64,000 nt of DNA from an uncultured Gammaproteobacteria bacterium (GCA_947258795.1 CAMYJU010000002.1:1-64000); one strand, 5' to 3'; counted from the first letter of the stretch, positions 50,499-59,916 are shown. A program made the numbers and translations. The notes: generated by a model from the letters alone, not told the origin.

Positions 50499-52844
50499 AT
50501 GAGCAGAGACAAGTTTGACCAATCGGGTTTAATTCGGCATCTGTGCGGCGTGCACGGTCTGATCCTGCTCTGTTGTCTGGTTGCGATCGGCGGTGCCGCG
50601 CGGGCGGCGCAAATGCCTGCCCCGGTATCCGATATTCGTGTGCTGATCGATATATCAGGCAGTATGAAACAAAATGATCCGGCCAATCTTCGTGGGCCGG
50701 CGTTAAAGCTGTTGGTCGGGCTGTTGCCGGACCAGTCGCGATCCGGCGTGTGGATGTTCGGCCGCTATGTCAATATGCAGGTCAAGCTCGGGACTGTGAA
50801 CGCAGAGTGGAAGCAGCAGGCACGCAAGGCCGCGGAGATTATCCATTCGCGTGGGCTATACACCAATATCGAAGAGGCGATACGCAGGGCCAGTTCTGGC
50901 TGGACCAGTGCAGACCCTGCCTACAGACGCAACCTGATCCTGCTGACTGACGGTATGGTGGATGTTGCCAAAGATGCGTCCAGGGACCAGGCCTCCAGAA
51001 ACCGTATCCTGACAGAATTACTACCGCGGTTACGTAAGGCGGGTGTTCATATCCATACGGTTGCCTTGTCTGATAATGCCGATGACGAATTGTTGAAAAC
51101 GCTGTCGCTCAGTACTGGAGGCTGGTATGAAAAAATCCTCGAGGCAGACAGCTTGCAGCGTGTCTTCCTGAGACTGTTTGAACAGTCTGCGCCAACAGAT
51201 GCCCTGCCCTTGCGCCAAAACCGTTTCTCGGTCGACAGCAGTATCAAGGACATGACCTTGCTGGTATTTCAGTCAGACCAGCAGTCACCCACGCGTATCA
51301 TCGGACCAGGCGATATCAACTGGTCTCTGGAAAAACATCCCGAAAACGTTCAATGGTTTCATGAACAGGGATATGACATGATTACCGTAGCCAGTCCGCC
51401 GGAAGGCGATTGGTCGATTGATGCCCCGGTTGATGATGACAACCGGGTTATGGTGGTGACCAACCTGCGGTTAAATGTCAGTCCCCTGCCCGCTCATATC
51501 CTGGTGGGTGACGGTGTCACGGTTGCTTCCAGTCTTTCTGAAGATGGCGAAATCATCAAACGCGACGATTTCCTGAAACTGATACGGTTTAACGCCAGCC
51601 ATACCCTTGCAGACAATTCTCCCGTAAACGTACAGCTGCTGGATAATGGTGTCGAGCCGGATATGACCGCAGATAACGGGGTCTTTACGGCATCCATGCC
51701 CAGGGCCATGAGCAGTGGTGAAATCGAATTACAGATCAATGCCAGAAGCGCGACCTTCTCCAGGCAGTTACGGCACCAGATCAAGGTCTATGAAAGTGCA
51801 ATCAGATTCGAGCTGAAAGCAGATTCTGAAACGCATGAATATCTGTTGACGGTCAAACAGGAGCCCGGACTGCTTGATCCGGAGTCAGTCAGAATAGATG
51901 CGCTGCTGTCGGGTCAGAAACTGGTGCTTGAGTATCATGATCAAGGTAAGCTCTGGCAGGTCAATATACCGGCAATCGACAAGGAACAGCAGCTGGACAT
52001 TCAGGTACGCGGTCTCGATTTTCATAACAAACTCTACCAGACACGCTATCAAAGCGCCATTGCTGCGCAGTCGCCCGCTGTACGGTCAATAACCAGTCCT
52101 GACTCACAAGTCCCGATAAATGAAGGTTTGCCGGATGCCGAAACGGGCGACAAGCCTGTTACTGCGGTATCGGAATCTGATGCCGTTCAGAAAAAAGGCG
52201 ACTTTCGGGACGAATTGCAGGACCGCGCCGGAGAGACACCTGTTTCGGAAAAACAGCTACAGGATGAACAGGAAGCGCAAGCCGGCAGTAAATCCGGAAG
52301 TGCTGGCAGAAAATGGTGGCTAGTCACTATTCTTGTTCTATGTATCAATCTGTTGCTGGCCGGCAGCGGGTATTTTCTGTGGCGATATTTAAAGTCCAAA
52401 AAGGTCAAATTCGATCAGGTGATCGAATCCGGTCCGGAAGACAGTACTGAAGAAGCGGTTCAGAATATCCCGGTTACTGAAAACAACAAATCCGAACCGA
52501 CGTCTGACACGGAACCTGAATCCGACGAGGCGGCAGTTGAAAACCAGACGGTCGTTGAATCCGAAGCCGATCGCGAAGTGGAACAGCAGACGGCCGATGT
52601 CTTGGAAAATCAGGAGCCTGAAGTCACCGCATTGGAGCATGAGCCGGGATCAGAACCGGAATCAGAGCAGGAAACTCCACCAGCCCCACCCGGCCTGCCA
52701 GATGCCGAGTCGCTGGACAGATTCCTGGATGAGCATAAGGATATGCTCGACGAGCATGAGGTTGATACCATTGATGAGCAGGACATGGACAACACGGATA
52801 TGGATGATAAAAATAATAAAAACATCAGGCAAGCAGATGAGTAG
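50499..52844 (+). CDS. VWA-domain protein with a transmembrane helix and acidic tail
   Basis: This protein is 781 residues. I start at ATG 50499 (MSRDKFDQ), as this puts a signal peptide (LILLCCLVAIGGAARAAQ) near the N-terminus and has an AGG site upstream; the frame also opens at 50427. The VWA domain has a MIDAS DISGSMKQND (residues 51-60) and NLILLTDGMVD. A second region of about 350 residues follows. A single helix (WWLVTILVLCINLLLAGSGY, about residues 607-627) leads to a long acidic tail rich in Glu and Asp, which should be in the cytoplasm. Such proteins often mediate protein assembly; the role is unknown. Confidence 0.85.
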   Translation: MSRDKFDQSGLIRHLCGVHGLILLCCLVAIGGAARAAQMPAPVSDIRVLIDISGSMKQNDPANLRGPALKLLVGLLPDQSRSGVWMFGRYVNMQVKLGTVNAEWKQQARKAAEIIHSRGLYTNIEEAIRRASSGWTSADPAYRRNLILLTDGMVDVAKDASRDQASRNRILTELLPRLRKAGVHIHTVALSDNADDELLKTLSLSTGGWYEKILEADSLQRVFLRLFEQSAPTDALPLRQNRFSVDSSIKDMTLLVFQSDQQSPTRIIGPGDINWSLEKHPENVQWFHEQGYDMITVASPPEGDWSIDAPVDDDNRVMVVTNLRLNVSPLPAHILVGDGVTVASSLSEDGEIIKRDDFLKLIRFNASHTLADNSPVNVQLLDNGVEPDMTADNGVFTASMPRAMSSGEIELQINARSATFSRQLRHQIKVYESAIRFELKADSETHEYLLTVKQEPGLLDPESVRIDALLSGQKLVLEYHDQGKLWQVNIPAIDKEQQLDIQVRGLDFHNKLYQTRYQSAIAAQSPAVRSITSPDSQVPINEGLPDAETGDKPVTAVSESDAVQKKGDFRDELQDRAGETPVSEKQLQDEQEAQAGSKSGSAGRKWWLVTILVLCINLLLAGSGYFLWRYLKSKKVKFDQVIESGPEDSTEEAVQNIPVTENNKSEPTSDTEPESDEAAVENQTVVESEADREVEQQTADVLENQEPEVTALEHEPGSEPESEQETPPAPPGLPDAESLDRFLDEHKDMLDEHEVDTIDEQDMDNTDMDDKNNKNIRQADE

Positions 52845-53169
52845 CTCCTATGGATAATGTTTTTACCAGTATACTCGTATTGCATCAGAAATAGCCGTTG
52901 TAGTGATACTGCTGCTTAAGAGAAGTTCAAATACATATACCGAACAGGACAGTATAATGCAGGAATATACCGCCCTGTATGAGCGTTACAAGGGTGATAA
53001 GCAGCAGTAAATAGTGTCGTGACGGCAGTGCATAGCGGATAGCTTGCATAACCCAAAATACCTTATAATATTAATGGAATATATCGACTATCCTACCGGT
53101 TTACCCCTCAAGAATCAGGCGTCCCTGCCGAAATTATCATCATAAGCAAATCTTGGTAAGGGCAAAAAT
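52845..53169. other. intergenic region, possible 35-residue membrane peptide
   Basis: A GTG at 52903 opens a 35-codon frame ending in TAA at 53010. It begins VILLLKRSSNTYTEQDS and ends RYKGDKQQ, which resembles a very small membrane protein. There is no clear ribosome-binding site, and the GTG is one of several possible starts, so it is not called as a gene. The end of the region, from 53015, should hold the CheV promoter. Confidence 0.3.
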
Positions 53170-54114
53170 ATGGCGAACTTCATCCAATCCGTCGACGCGC
53201 GTACACAGCTTGCAGGTGCTAACCGTCTTGAGATTCTGTTATTCAGTCTTGGGTTTGACAAGGAAAACAATCGCGAAGAAGTATTCGGCATCAATGTGTT
53301 CAAGGTCAGGGAAGTCATGAACCTGCCGGACATCACCAAGGCGCCGGATATGCCACCCGGTGTGGTCGGTTTTGTCAGTCTGCGTGGCCAGATGATTCCG
53401 GTAGTGAATTTGACCCATTATTGTAATTTACAGGTCGATGAGCCACCCTCTATTCTGATCGTGACCGAGTACAACAAGTCGATACAGGGTTTTCTGGTTC
53501 ACTCGGTAGAGCAGATTCTGCGTATGGAATGGAATGACATCAAAGTACCCCCTCCTATGCTGGCACACCGTCTGGGCGGCTTGGTAACAGCCGTTTCAGA
53601 ACTGGAAGATAAGCGTATAGTGATGATACTGGATGTGGAAAAGGTACTGGCTGAAACGGAAAGTTCTGAGGTTGAGAAACACCGTTTTGAGGGTATTGAG
53701 CCTCTGAATGTGGACGCGACCGTTGTCTATGCGGACGACTCCTCGGTGGCACGTAAACAGATAGAGCAGACACTGGACCATATCGGTATCAAGCATATCG
53801 GCGCCAAGAACGGAGTTGAGGCCTGGGACAAATTACAGGAACTGGCCAAACGTGCTGAAAAAATGAATATTCCGACCTATGAAATGGTCAGCCTGATTCT
53901 GACCGATATCGAGATGCCGGGTATGGACGGTTATGTTCTGACCCGTAAGGTCAAGGACGATAATCGTTTTCGCGGTATTCCGATTATCATGCATTCCTCG
54001 CTTTCAGCGGATGCGAATATGAATCTGGGTAAAACGGTCGGTGCGGATGGATATGTCGCCAAATTCGACCCGCAGGAGTTGGTGTCGACACTGAAGCCCT
54101 ATCTGGATAAATAG
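53170..54114 (+). CDS. cheV: chemotaxis coupling protein CheV
   Basis: This 314-residue protein has a CheW-like coupling domain (residues about 20-160, EVFGINVFKVREVMNLPDIT, VVGFVSLRGQMIPVVNLTHY) and a C-terminal response receiver with VVYADDSSVARKQI, phosphorylatable Asp in LILTDIEMPGMDGY and the conserved Lys in ADGYVAKFDPQEL. It couples chemoreceptors to the CheA kinase. No other chemotaxis gene is in the window. The nearest minus-strand neighbour, the HTH-ferredoxin fusion, converges with it six bases after its stop. Confidence 0.95.
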   Translation: MANFIQSVDARTQLAGANRLEILLFSLGFDKENNREEVFGINVFKVREVMNLPDITKAPDMPPGVVGFVSLRGQMIPVVNLTHYCNLQVDEPPSILIVTEYNKSIQGFLVHSVEQILRMEWNDIKVPPPMLAHRLGGLVTAVSELEDKRIVMILDVEKVLAETESSEVEKHRFEGIEPLNVDATVVYADDSSVARKQIEQTLDHIGIKHIGAKNGVEAWDKLQELAKRAEKMNIPTYEMVSLILTDIEMPGMDGYVLTRKVKDDNRFRGIPIIMHSSLSADANMNLGKTVGADGYVAKFDPQELVSTLKPYLDK

Positions 54115-54120
54115 TGCCTG

Positions 54121-55632
54121 TCACTGATAGCCGCAGTCCGGTACGGTATTGCTGCGAATATTGTCGGTCAACGCGCCGTTGGCAGTCAGGTACTGTCTGC
54201 AAATCAGTATAAAATCATCCGGACCTGCAATATAGAAATCACATTCTGAAAGCTTGTTGTAGTCTCGTTTGATCCCCGCCAGTAGTGTATGCAGTTTGCT
54301 GTGGTCCTGATTCTGATCGAGACTGCCTGGATAGATGAGTGGTGTATACCTGAAATCATCCAGTGCATCGTTCCAGGCCCGGCACAGGTTGTTCAAATAA
54401 TGTTCATTCGATTCGCTGGCTACCCAGTATAAACAGATTTTTTCTGCCATATTCAGCGCGATAGCATGCTCAATCAGGCTGTTAACGGGCATAAAACCGG
54501 TCTCGTAGACGATAAATATCGCAACTCGGGGTGAGTCGATATTAAACAGAAAGTCGCCATGTGGTCCGGAGACTGTCAAGGCCTGGCCCGTTCGCAAGGC
54601 GGTAAGTGTTTCATTAAATCGGCTGTGGTCATGCCGGATATGGAACTGCAGTTTACGGTCGTCACACGGGCAACTGGTCAGAGGTATTTTTCTGGCAAGT
54701 CCCTCACCCAGATCCAGTTCCGCCCATTGTCCTGCCAGGTATCGAAAACGGCTTGATGGATGAGACATGACAGTCAGCAGGCCAGTCGTGTCTGACAGGG
54801 GCTTGTAGGATTTGAACGAAACCTCTACGGTCTGCTGGGGCAGGTCTTGCGCCCCGATTGTCTCGTCTACTTCTATCTTCAGGTCGCTCACGGCGGTATT
54901 GGCACAGGTCAGGACATACCCGGCCACCTGCTCTTCCTCCGGTATGTAGTAGGAATATTTCCTGATTTTCTTGATATGACCGTCAACGATACGTGCCTTA
55001 CACATGCCACAGCTGCCATCGTTACAGCCATAGGGTATGGAGAAGCCGGCCTTGGTTGCTGACTCCAGGATCGTAGAGTTGCCCTCGATAAAAAATTCGT
55101 GACCCGTGTTTACCAGGTTGACATGGGCAGTAACCAGCCTTAACAAGGTGTCCTGAACCAGCAATGGAACAACGATTTCAGCTTCGTGCAGGACCGCCCC
55201 CAGTTCCCGGTTGACCCATTCGTGCAAATCGCCAGCCAGGATCTTTTCCTGTTCGTTACCACTATGCTGATAATGACGTAGTTTCGCCTTTAACGCAGAT
55301 ACCATCTTTTTTATACAGGTAAATTGTCCGCGTGCATTGCTCAATTCGACGGCGAGTTCATTCAGGCGTTCGAACAGGACCTCCGCATCGGGCAGGATCA
55401 GTTCGTGTACACGCTTTGAGAAGGCCTTGGACTTGATTTCGTTGACGCGATTGAACTCTACATCCTGATAGGGTTGTGCATCCGGATAGGCCTTCAGCAG
55501 GTCTGCCATCAGTACATTGCCTTCGAAGGTCCCCAGCTCTCCCGATCGGATTTTTTTCTGTAATTGTCCGCGACTCACGCCAACCAGCTTGGCGGCACGG
55601 GATAAAGGTACGTATTGTTCCATGACGACCAC
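54121..55632 (-). CDS. HTH / [2Fe-2S] ferredoxin / flavin-reductase fusion
   Basis: This protein is 503 residues. Residues 1-55 form a MerR/excisionase-like helix-turn-helix (PLSRAAKLVGVSRGQLQKKI). A helical linker of about 110 residues follows. Residues 175-250 are a plant-type ferredoxin with C203, C208, C211 and C243 (CNDGSCGMC and LTCANT). The rest is an FNR-like reductase: an FAD segment (FRYLAGQWAEL), SGPHGDF and an NAD-binding tail. This layout joins a DNA-binding or protein-binding module to an electron-transfer chain in one chain. I infer a redox-sensing regulator or a reductase with an adaptor. The start has an ATG three codons later (MEQYV). No oxygenase partner is next to it. Confidence 0.85.
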   Translation of the reverse strand: MVVMEQYVPLSRAAKLVGVSRGQLQKKIRSGELGTFEGNVLMADLLKAYPDAQPYQDVEFNRVNEIKSKAFSKRVHELILPDAEVLFERLNELAVELSNARGQFTCIKKMVSALKAKLRHYQHSGNEQEKILAGDLHEWVNRELGAVLHEAEIVVPLLVQDTLLRLVTAHVNLVNTGHEFFIEGNSTILESATKAGFSIPYGCNDGSCGMCKARIVDGHIKKIRKYSYYIPEEEQVAGYVLTCANTAVSDLKIEVDETIGAQDLPQQTVEVSFKSYKPLSDTTGLLTVMSHPSSRFRYLAGQWAELDLGEGLARKIPLTSCPCDDRKLQFHIRHDHSRFNETLTALRTGQALTVSGPHGDFLFNIDSPRVAIFIVYETGFMPVNSLIEHAIALNMAEKICLYWVASESNEHYLNNLCRAWNDALDDFRYTPLIYPGSLDQNQDHSKLHTLLAGIKRDYNKLSECDFYIAGPDDFILICRQYLTANGALTDNIRSNTVPDCGYQ

Positions 55633-55827
55633 TTCTGCCTATTTGATTCCAATAAGCTAATTTATAGTCATGCCTGGGACTACAGGCAAATAAAAATCCT
55701 GTGCAGGTAGTCATTCAGGATGATCACGGCTGTATACGCGCCTGTTTGTCAGGATGTGAACCAGTGCTGTGGGAGCTGACAGAACATAGTCAACGATATG
55801 TTAAAGCGGCTAAAGTCGGGAATTCGA
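55633..55827. other. short intergenic region between fusion gene and receiver gene
   Basis: I find no gene or repeat here. The segment near 55633-55690 should contain the minus-strand promoter of the fusion gene; the other part is the 3' end of the receiver transcript. No T-run terminator is visible. Confidence 0.3.
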
Positions 55828-56292
55828 CTATTTTAAGGTCGGTACCTCGTTTAGCATTAGCCAGTACATGCCAAGTTGGCGTACTGATTCGACAAACTGG
55901 TCGAAGTCAACCGGTTTCCTAATGTAACTGTTTGCGCCATCTTCATAGCTTTTAATAATGTCCTGTTGCTCGTTTGAAGTTGTCAGGATAACAATCGGTA
56001 TAAAGCGCGTTTGTTCTTCCTGGCGTATCCGTTTTAGAACCTCCAGTCCGTCCAGTTTTGGCAGTTTCAGATCGAGCAGGATTAATTGCGGCATTTCATG
56101 TTGCAGCTTGCTGCCCACGCCCTCTGTACCAAACAGATAATCCAGTGCTTCCACACCATCATGCTTGACAACGATATCATTGACGATATTGTTTTTTTTC
56201 AGGGCGCGTATCGTCAGCAACTCGTCATCCGGATTATCTTCTACCAGCAATATATTGCCAATACTCATACCTGAAATACCTGTTATAGTCAT
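55828..56292 (-). CDS. stand-alone response regulator (receiver only)
   Basis: This 154-residue receiver has NILLVEDNPDDELLTIRALK with the acidic pocket, phosphorylatable Asp in LILLDLKLPKLDG, Thr in IVILTTSNEQQD and Lys in YIRKPVDF. The N-terminus may be at the ATG 56292 or 56268 (MSIGNILL). Its Rcp1-like layout (VEDNPDDE and DYLFGTEG) is typical of receivers paired with a phytochrome or hybrid kinase, but no kinase is encoded here. It is followed upstream by the REC-GGDEF-EAL gene (100 bases), which may be in the same signalling set. Confidence 0.92.
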   Translation of the reverse strand: MTITGISGMSIGNILLVEDNPDDELLTIRALKKNNIVNDIVVKHDGVEALDYLFGTEGVGSKLQHEMPQLILLDLKLPKLDGLEVLKRIRQEEQTRFIPIVILTTSNEQQDIIKSYEDGANSYIRKPVDFDQFVESVRQLGMYWLMLNEVPTLK

Positions 56293-56392
56293 TTTTTATT
56301 GTTTCTTCTTATAGAGCATTATAGTTGTGGTTATTGATCCGGATATCCGTTACTTTCGGTAATTAGGTCACATTCGCAGACCTTAAATCGCC

Positions 56393-58150
56393 TTAATTGC
56401 CAGTATCAACCCTCTTGTCAATCAGTAGGGTCCCGGCTTCAGTATTGATATATGGCTCGGGTTTCCCTATTGCATAACCCTGAACATAATCAACCCCCAT
56501 TCCTTCCAGCAGTGAAAGAATCTCATTATTTTCGACAAATTCAGCTATAGTTTTCAGACCCAGCGTATGACCGATTTCTATGATTGACTTCACAATCGCC
56601 TGGTCTGTGTTGTCATAGCTGATGTCCCGGACAAAAGATCCGTCGATTTTCAGATAATCGACCGGCAGGTTTTTCAGATAGGCAAACGATGACAGACCTG
56701 AGCCAAAGTCATCGAGTGCAAACCTGCAGCCCTTTAGCTTCAGGGTATTGATAAAATTCAGGGCGTTTGAGAAATTGGCGATTGCGGCTGTTTCAGTTAC
56801 TTCGAAGCAGATTCGATCTGCCGGCAAATCCTGTTCTTCAATCATGGTTACGATGAATGACAGTGTCTCTTCATCTCCCAGCGTATGACCAGAAAGATTA
56901 ATTGTATAGAACGTGCCACTATCGATAACTTGCTGCCTGTTTACTGCTAGCCAGCTTAATGCGGTGTGCAAGACCCAGTTGTCCAGTACTCCCATCATAT
57001 TGTATCGTTCAGCGGCCGGGATAAATGAGCCTGGCATAATGATCTCACCTTTGGGTGAGTACATGCGTAGAAGCAGCTCATAATGCAAGGCTTCATCCTG
57101 GTCAGCCAGTGACTTGATCGGTTGTCTGTACAGGGCGAAGCGGTTTTGTTCAATCGCAAGAGATATCTTTTCTACCCATTGCATTTCACCCTGTCGTCTG
57201 GCCAGCTCGTTATCATGTTCGGTATATACATGGACACGGTTCCGCCCCGATTCCTTGGCGGTATAGCAAGCAGCGTCAGCAGCACTCAGAATACTGGTAG
57301 GGCTGGCGGAATTGGCATCAATGGGTACCATGCCGATACTCAAACCTATCCGGAAAGTATGGTCACGCCACACGAAGCGAAAATCATCGACAACTTCCGT
57401 CAGGCTGCTAGCAACTGAATAGGCCGATTCGGTAGTACAGTTTTCCAGCAGTATGCCGAACTCATCACCGCCAATTCGGGCGAGTGTGTCTACTTTTCTC
57501 AATTTGCTCTTGAGTAAGGAGGCAATCTGGCAGAGTAACTGATCACCGGCAAGGTGCCCGCAGGTATCATTGACAATCTTGAACTGGTCAAGGTCCAGAT
57601 ATAGCAGTGCGGCAATGGTTTTTTCGTCACGGCAGCGCATGAACACTTTCTTCAGGCGGTATTCGAATTCGGCCCGGTTTACCAACCCGGTCAGCGCATC
57701 ATGATAGGCTAGATGCTGTACGGTTTCTTCAGCGCGGCGCCGAGCGCACCTGATTTCTGCCTCGCGTAATTCACGTTCGATAGCAGGCATCAGGCGTATC
57801 AAATTGTCTTTCATGATGTAGTCGTGTGCGCCTGACTTCATGGCTTCTACGGCTATATCTTCACCGATACTCCCGGATACGATAATAAAAGGCACATCCA
57901 GTGCATATTGCTTGACAATATTCAGGGCATCCTGGGAACTGAAGCCGGGCATATTGTGGTCAGTCACAACGACATCCCAGGTCTGGGACATAATCGCCTC
58001 GCTCATGGTTCCAGCGGAATCGACCCTTTTACATACGGCCTGTAGTCCACCCCGGCGTAACTCGCGCTCGATCAGTACGGCATCATCCTCTGAGTCATCG
58101 ACTATCAGTATTTTTATTTTTTCACTCATAACGATTCTGTTTGCATGCAA
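56393..58150 (-). CDS. REC-GGDEF-EAL cyclic di-GMP protein
   Basis: This 585-residue protein has three domains. The receiver (residues about 8-130) has ILIVDDSEDDAVLIE and Asp in DVVVTDHNMPGF. The GGDEF domain has an intact RIGGDEFGILLEN signature. The EAL domain has YELLLRM at the EAL position, so the signature is ELL instead of EAL, while the other catalytic residues appear kept (NLSGHTL, EVTETA, DDFGSGLSSF, LKIDGSF, AEFVE, QGYAIGKPEP). Such proteins can make or degrade cyclic di-GMP or act as sensors; which activity dominates is open. Receiver input probably controls it. The PilZ and DUF1631 genes in this window are candidate effectors. Confidence 0.92.
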   Translation of the reverse strand: MHANRIVMSEKIKILIVDDSEDDAVLIERELRRGGLQAVCKRVDSAGTMSEAIMSQTWDVVVTDHNMPGFSSQDALNIVKQYALDVPFIIVSGSIGEDIAVEAMKSGAHDYIMKDNLIRLMPAIERELREAEIRCARRRAEETVQHLAYHDALTGLVNRAEFEYRLKKVFMRCRDEKTIAALLYLDLDQFKIVNDTCGHLAGDQLLCQIASLLKSKLRKVDTLARIGGDEFGILLENCTTESAYSVASSLTEVVDDFRFVWRDHTFRIGLSIGMVPIDANSASPTSILSAADAACYTAKESGRNRVHVYTEHDNELARRQGEMQWVEKISLAIEQNRFALYRQPIKSLADQDEALHYELLLRMYSPKGEIIMPGSFIPAAERYNMMGVLDNWVLHTALSWLAVNRQQVIDSGTFYTINLSGHTLGDEETLSFIVTMIEEQDLPADRICFEVTETAAIANFSNALNFINTLKLKGCRFALDDFGSGLSSFAYLKNLPVDYLKIDGSFVRDISYDNTDQAIVKSIIEIGHTLGLKTIAEFVENNEILSLLEGMGVDYVQGYAIGKPEPYINTEAGTLLIDKRVDTGN

Positions 58151-58563
58151 TGTCTCAACTATGTATTCATTCCGTTACGTAACACAGGCTGCGATCAAAT
58201 CTATCCTTAAGAGATGTATGGAAATGGAAATACATAGCCCAAGTACAAACATACACTTACCGTTCCAGGAATTAACCTGTAAACAGTCTAAGAATAGACC
58301 ATATTCACGCTATGTCACACTGAGTGTCTGACTGCTGACAGGTTTGTATCAACCTGTTCTTTTTACAATAATAACATGAGTTTAGCAGTAATCTAGCGAA
58401 ATCATAACACGTAAAACTACGTATAGCGTCTAGGTAATTCTTTGGTATGGTGACGGACCAGGTCAGACGGGCTGATAGCCCAGCGCTTCACTATAATAGG
58501 ATGATAAATAAGGAATTACTATCCTGTTGATATATCAGAAAATTGGAATGTAAATAGTTGGTG
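58151..58563. other. intergenic region, 413 bases
   Basis: I see no gene. A short GGGCTGATAGCCC palindrome lies near 58469-58481. The left part should hold the promoter of the REC-GGDEF-EAL gene, since its start is at 58150. No T-run terminator is visible for the chalcone-isomerase-like gene that ends at 58564. Confidence 0.35.
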
Positions 58564-59169
58564 TTATTCTGATCCGCTTAGCATCGCTTCTTTCAGGGAG
58601 CTGTCCGCCGGTACCTCACCCAGCCATACTCGTAACAAGGCGTGCATGAAATCCTGGCCTGCAATATTGCCTTTGGGCTGATGATTGATCGTAACACTGA
58701 CACCGGCTGACGGATTAAAGTCGATCTCGATCGTATTGTCCTTGCGCATATCTACAAACATTTCATTAAATTGATCCAGACGTGATTGCAGCTCTTGCAT
58801 TTGTTGTTCATTGTTATTGTTTTCAAAGCCTTCCTGCCAGCCATTTTGCAGCTTTTTACTGCTTACTTCGTCGTACAGAAAGTGCATATGTATGCGTTTG
58901 GGATTCGGATCTGACAGTATCTGGTTAACTGATCTGAGCGCTGTTTTTGTATACAGGGCTCCGATATAGATCTTGAAGAACAGTTTTCGCCTGATCCCTG
59001 CACCATTCAGTGTTAGCTGGTTCCCGTTAACAGTGACAGATTCAGCTATGTCCACTCCAGCAACGGTCCTTGCATGCGTTGTTGTTGTCATGCCGGTGGT
59101 CAGCAGAAGTGTAATCAGCAATGTCAGAAAATGAGTACTTCTGGAAAATCCGGATACAATAGTTGGCAT
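58564..59169 (-). CDS. chalcone-isomerase-like exported protein
   Basis: This 201-residue protein has the chalcone-isomerase-like fold seen in many bacteria, with VAGVDIAESVTVNGNQLTLN, GIRRKLFFKIYIGALYTKTA and the conserved HMHFLYDEVSSKKLQNGW stretch. I choose the ATG at 59169 because AGGG lies eight bases before it; an ATG also occurs at 59184. A signal peptide (LITLLLTTGMTTTTHA) sends it to the periplasm. The bacterial proteins of this fold usually lack isomerase activity; a role in lipid binding is possible. It is encoded near the YdbL trio. Confidence 0.88.
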   Translation of the reverse strand: MPTIVSGFSRSTHFLTLLITLLLTTGMTTTTHARTVAGVDIAESVTVNGNQLTLNGAGIRRKLFFKIYIGALYTKTALRSVNQILSDPNPKRIHMHFLYDEVSSKKLQNGWQEGFENNNNEQQMQELQSRLDQFNEMFVDMRKDNTIEIDFNPSAGVSVTINHQPKGNIAGQDFMHALLRVWLGEVPADSSLKEAMLSGSE

Positions 59170-59265
59170 ACAGGAGTCCCTCATACTGTCTGAAATAAAC
59201 GCTTGTTTGTAAGCGGTAAAGAAATTCCGGACTGTCCGGTAACTGTCAGATGGCTTGCCTTGTTG

Positions 59266-59640
59266 TTACTTTTTTATCCAGGCGCCGCTGGCATTTTGTA
59301 TGTACTGCCCAGCTGGAGTCTTCTGTATGGCTTTTTTTCCTGCCAGCACCTCTACCACATCGCGAGATGTGCCGGTTTGTTGCGCGATTCGCTTGTAGTG
59401 TTCACGACGACCCAGATTAATCTTTTTAACCAGTGCCTGCACCCTGTCTGAGGGTTTGACAATACCCAGGTAGCCATCGAGTCGTTCACCAACCAGGCCT
59501 TGCGATTTGGCTTGCTGTAAATCGAGTGCCCAGACACTCTGACTCCAGCCAGACAGGCCCATCAAAACAAGTCCCAAAATGATTGTTGAAACAAGATTAG
59601 ACACAGAAAATCTCATGCGTGTAGTCCTTATGGATATCAA
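59266..59640 (-). CDS. ydbL: YdbL-family (DUF1318) periplasmic protein
   Basis: This 124-residue protein has a signal peptide (LVSTIILGLVLMGLSGWSQS) and the DUF1318 domain: LDLQQAKSQGLVGERLDGYL, VKKINLGRREHYKRIAQQTG and AGQYIQNASGAWIKK. It corresponds to E. coli YdbL, encoded with YnbE and YdbH, a set linked to phospholipid transport across the periplasm. The ynbE-like gene ends four bases into its start (ATGA overlap), showing close coupling. Confidence 0.92.
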   Translation of the reverse strand: MISIRTTRMRFSVSNLVSTIILGLVLMGLSGWSQSVWALDLQQAKSQGLVGERLDGYLGIVKPSDRVQALVKKINLGRREHYKRIAQQTGTSRDVVEVLAGKKAIQKTPAGQYIQNASGAWIKK

Positions 59641-59834
59641 AACAGACCGCTTTCCTTGGAAAAGACGGAATCAAGTTCCTTGTCGACCTTGACCTTGATT
59701 TCATGCTCGATCTTCACATTCAGGTTAATTGTGATCGGCTTTTCTGGTGCCTCCAGTTGTACTTTATGGGTACAGGCGACCAGAAACAACAGCGCCATGA
59801 CAGAAACAGGTATAGCTGTCCGGATTTTTTTCAT
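59637..59834 (-). CDS. ynbE: YnbE-family lipoprotein
   Basis: This 65-residue lipoprotein has a signal peptide and lipobox (VSVMALLFLVACTHK, mature Cys near residue 21). The mature part contains a beta-rich segment (APEKPITINLNVKIEHEIKV). The family member YnbE of E. coli binds YdbH and forms part of an intermembrane lipid bridge. It overlaps the ydbL start by four bases and follows the ydbH gene by about 80 bases on the same strand. Confidence 0.92.
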   Translation of the reverse strand: MKKIRTAIPVSVMALLFLVACTHKVQLEAPEKPITINLNVKIEHEIKVKVDKELDSVFSKESGLF

Positions 59835-59916
59835 ATTGCCTTACGATCCCGTGTAGTCCTGACTTTGAGGATAGCATCTGGAATGGCCAACATCCATATG
59901 AATATGGTGTACCAGT

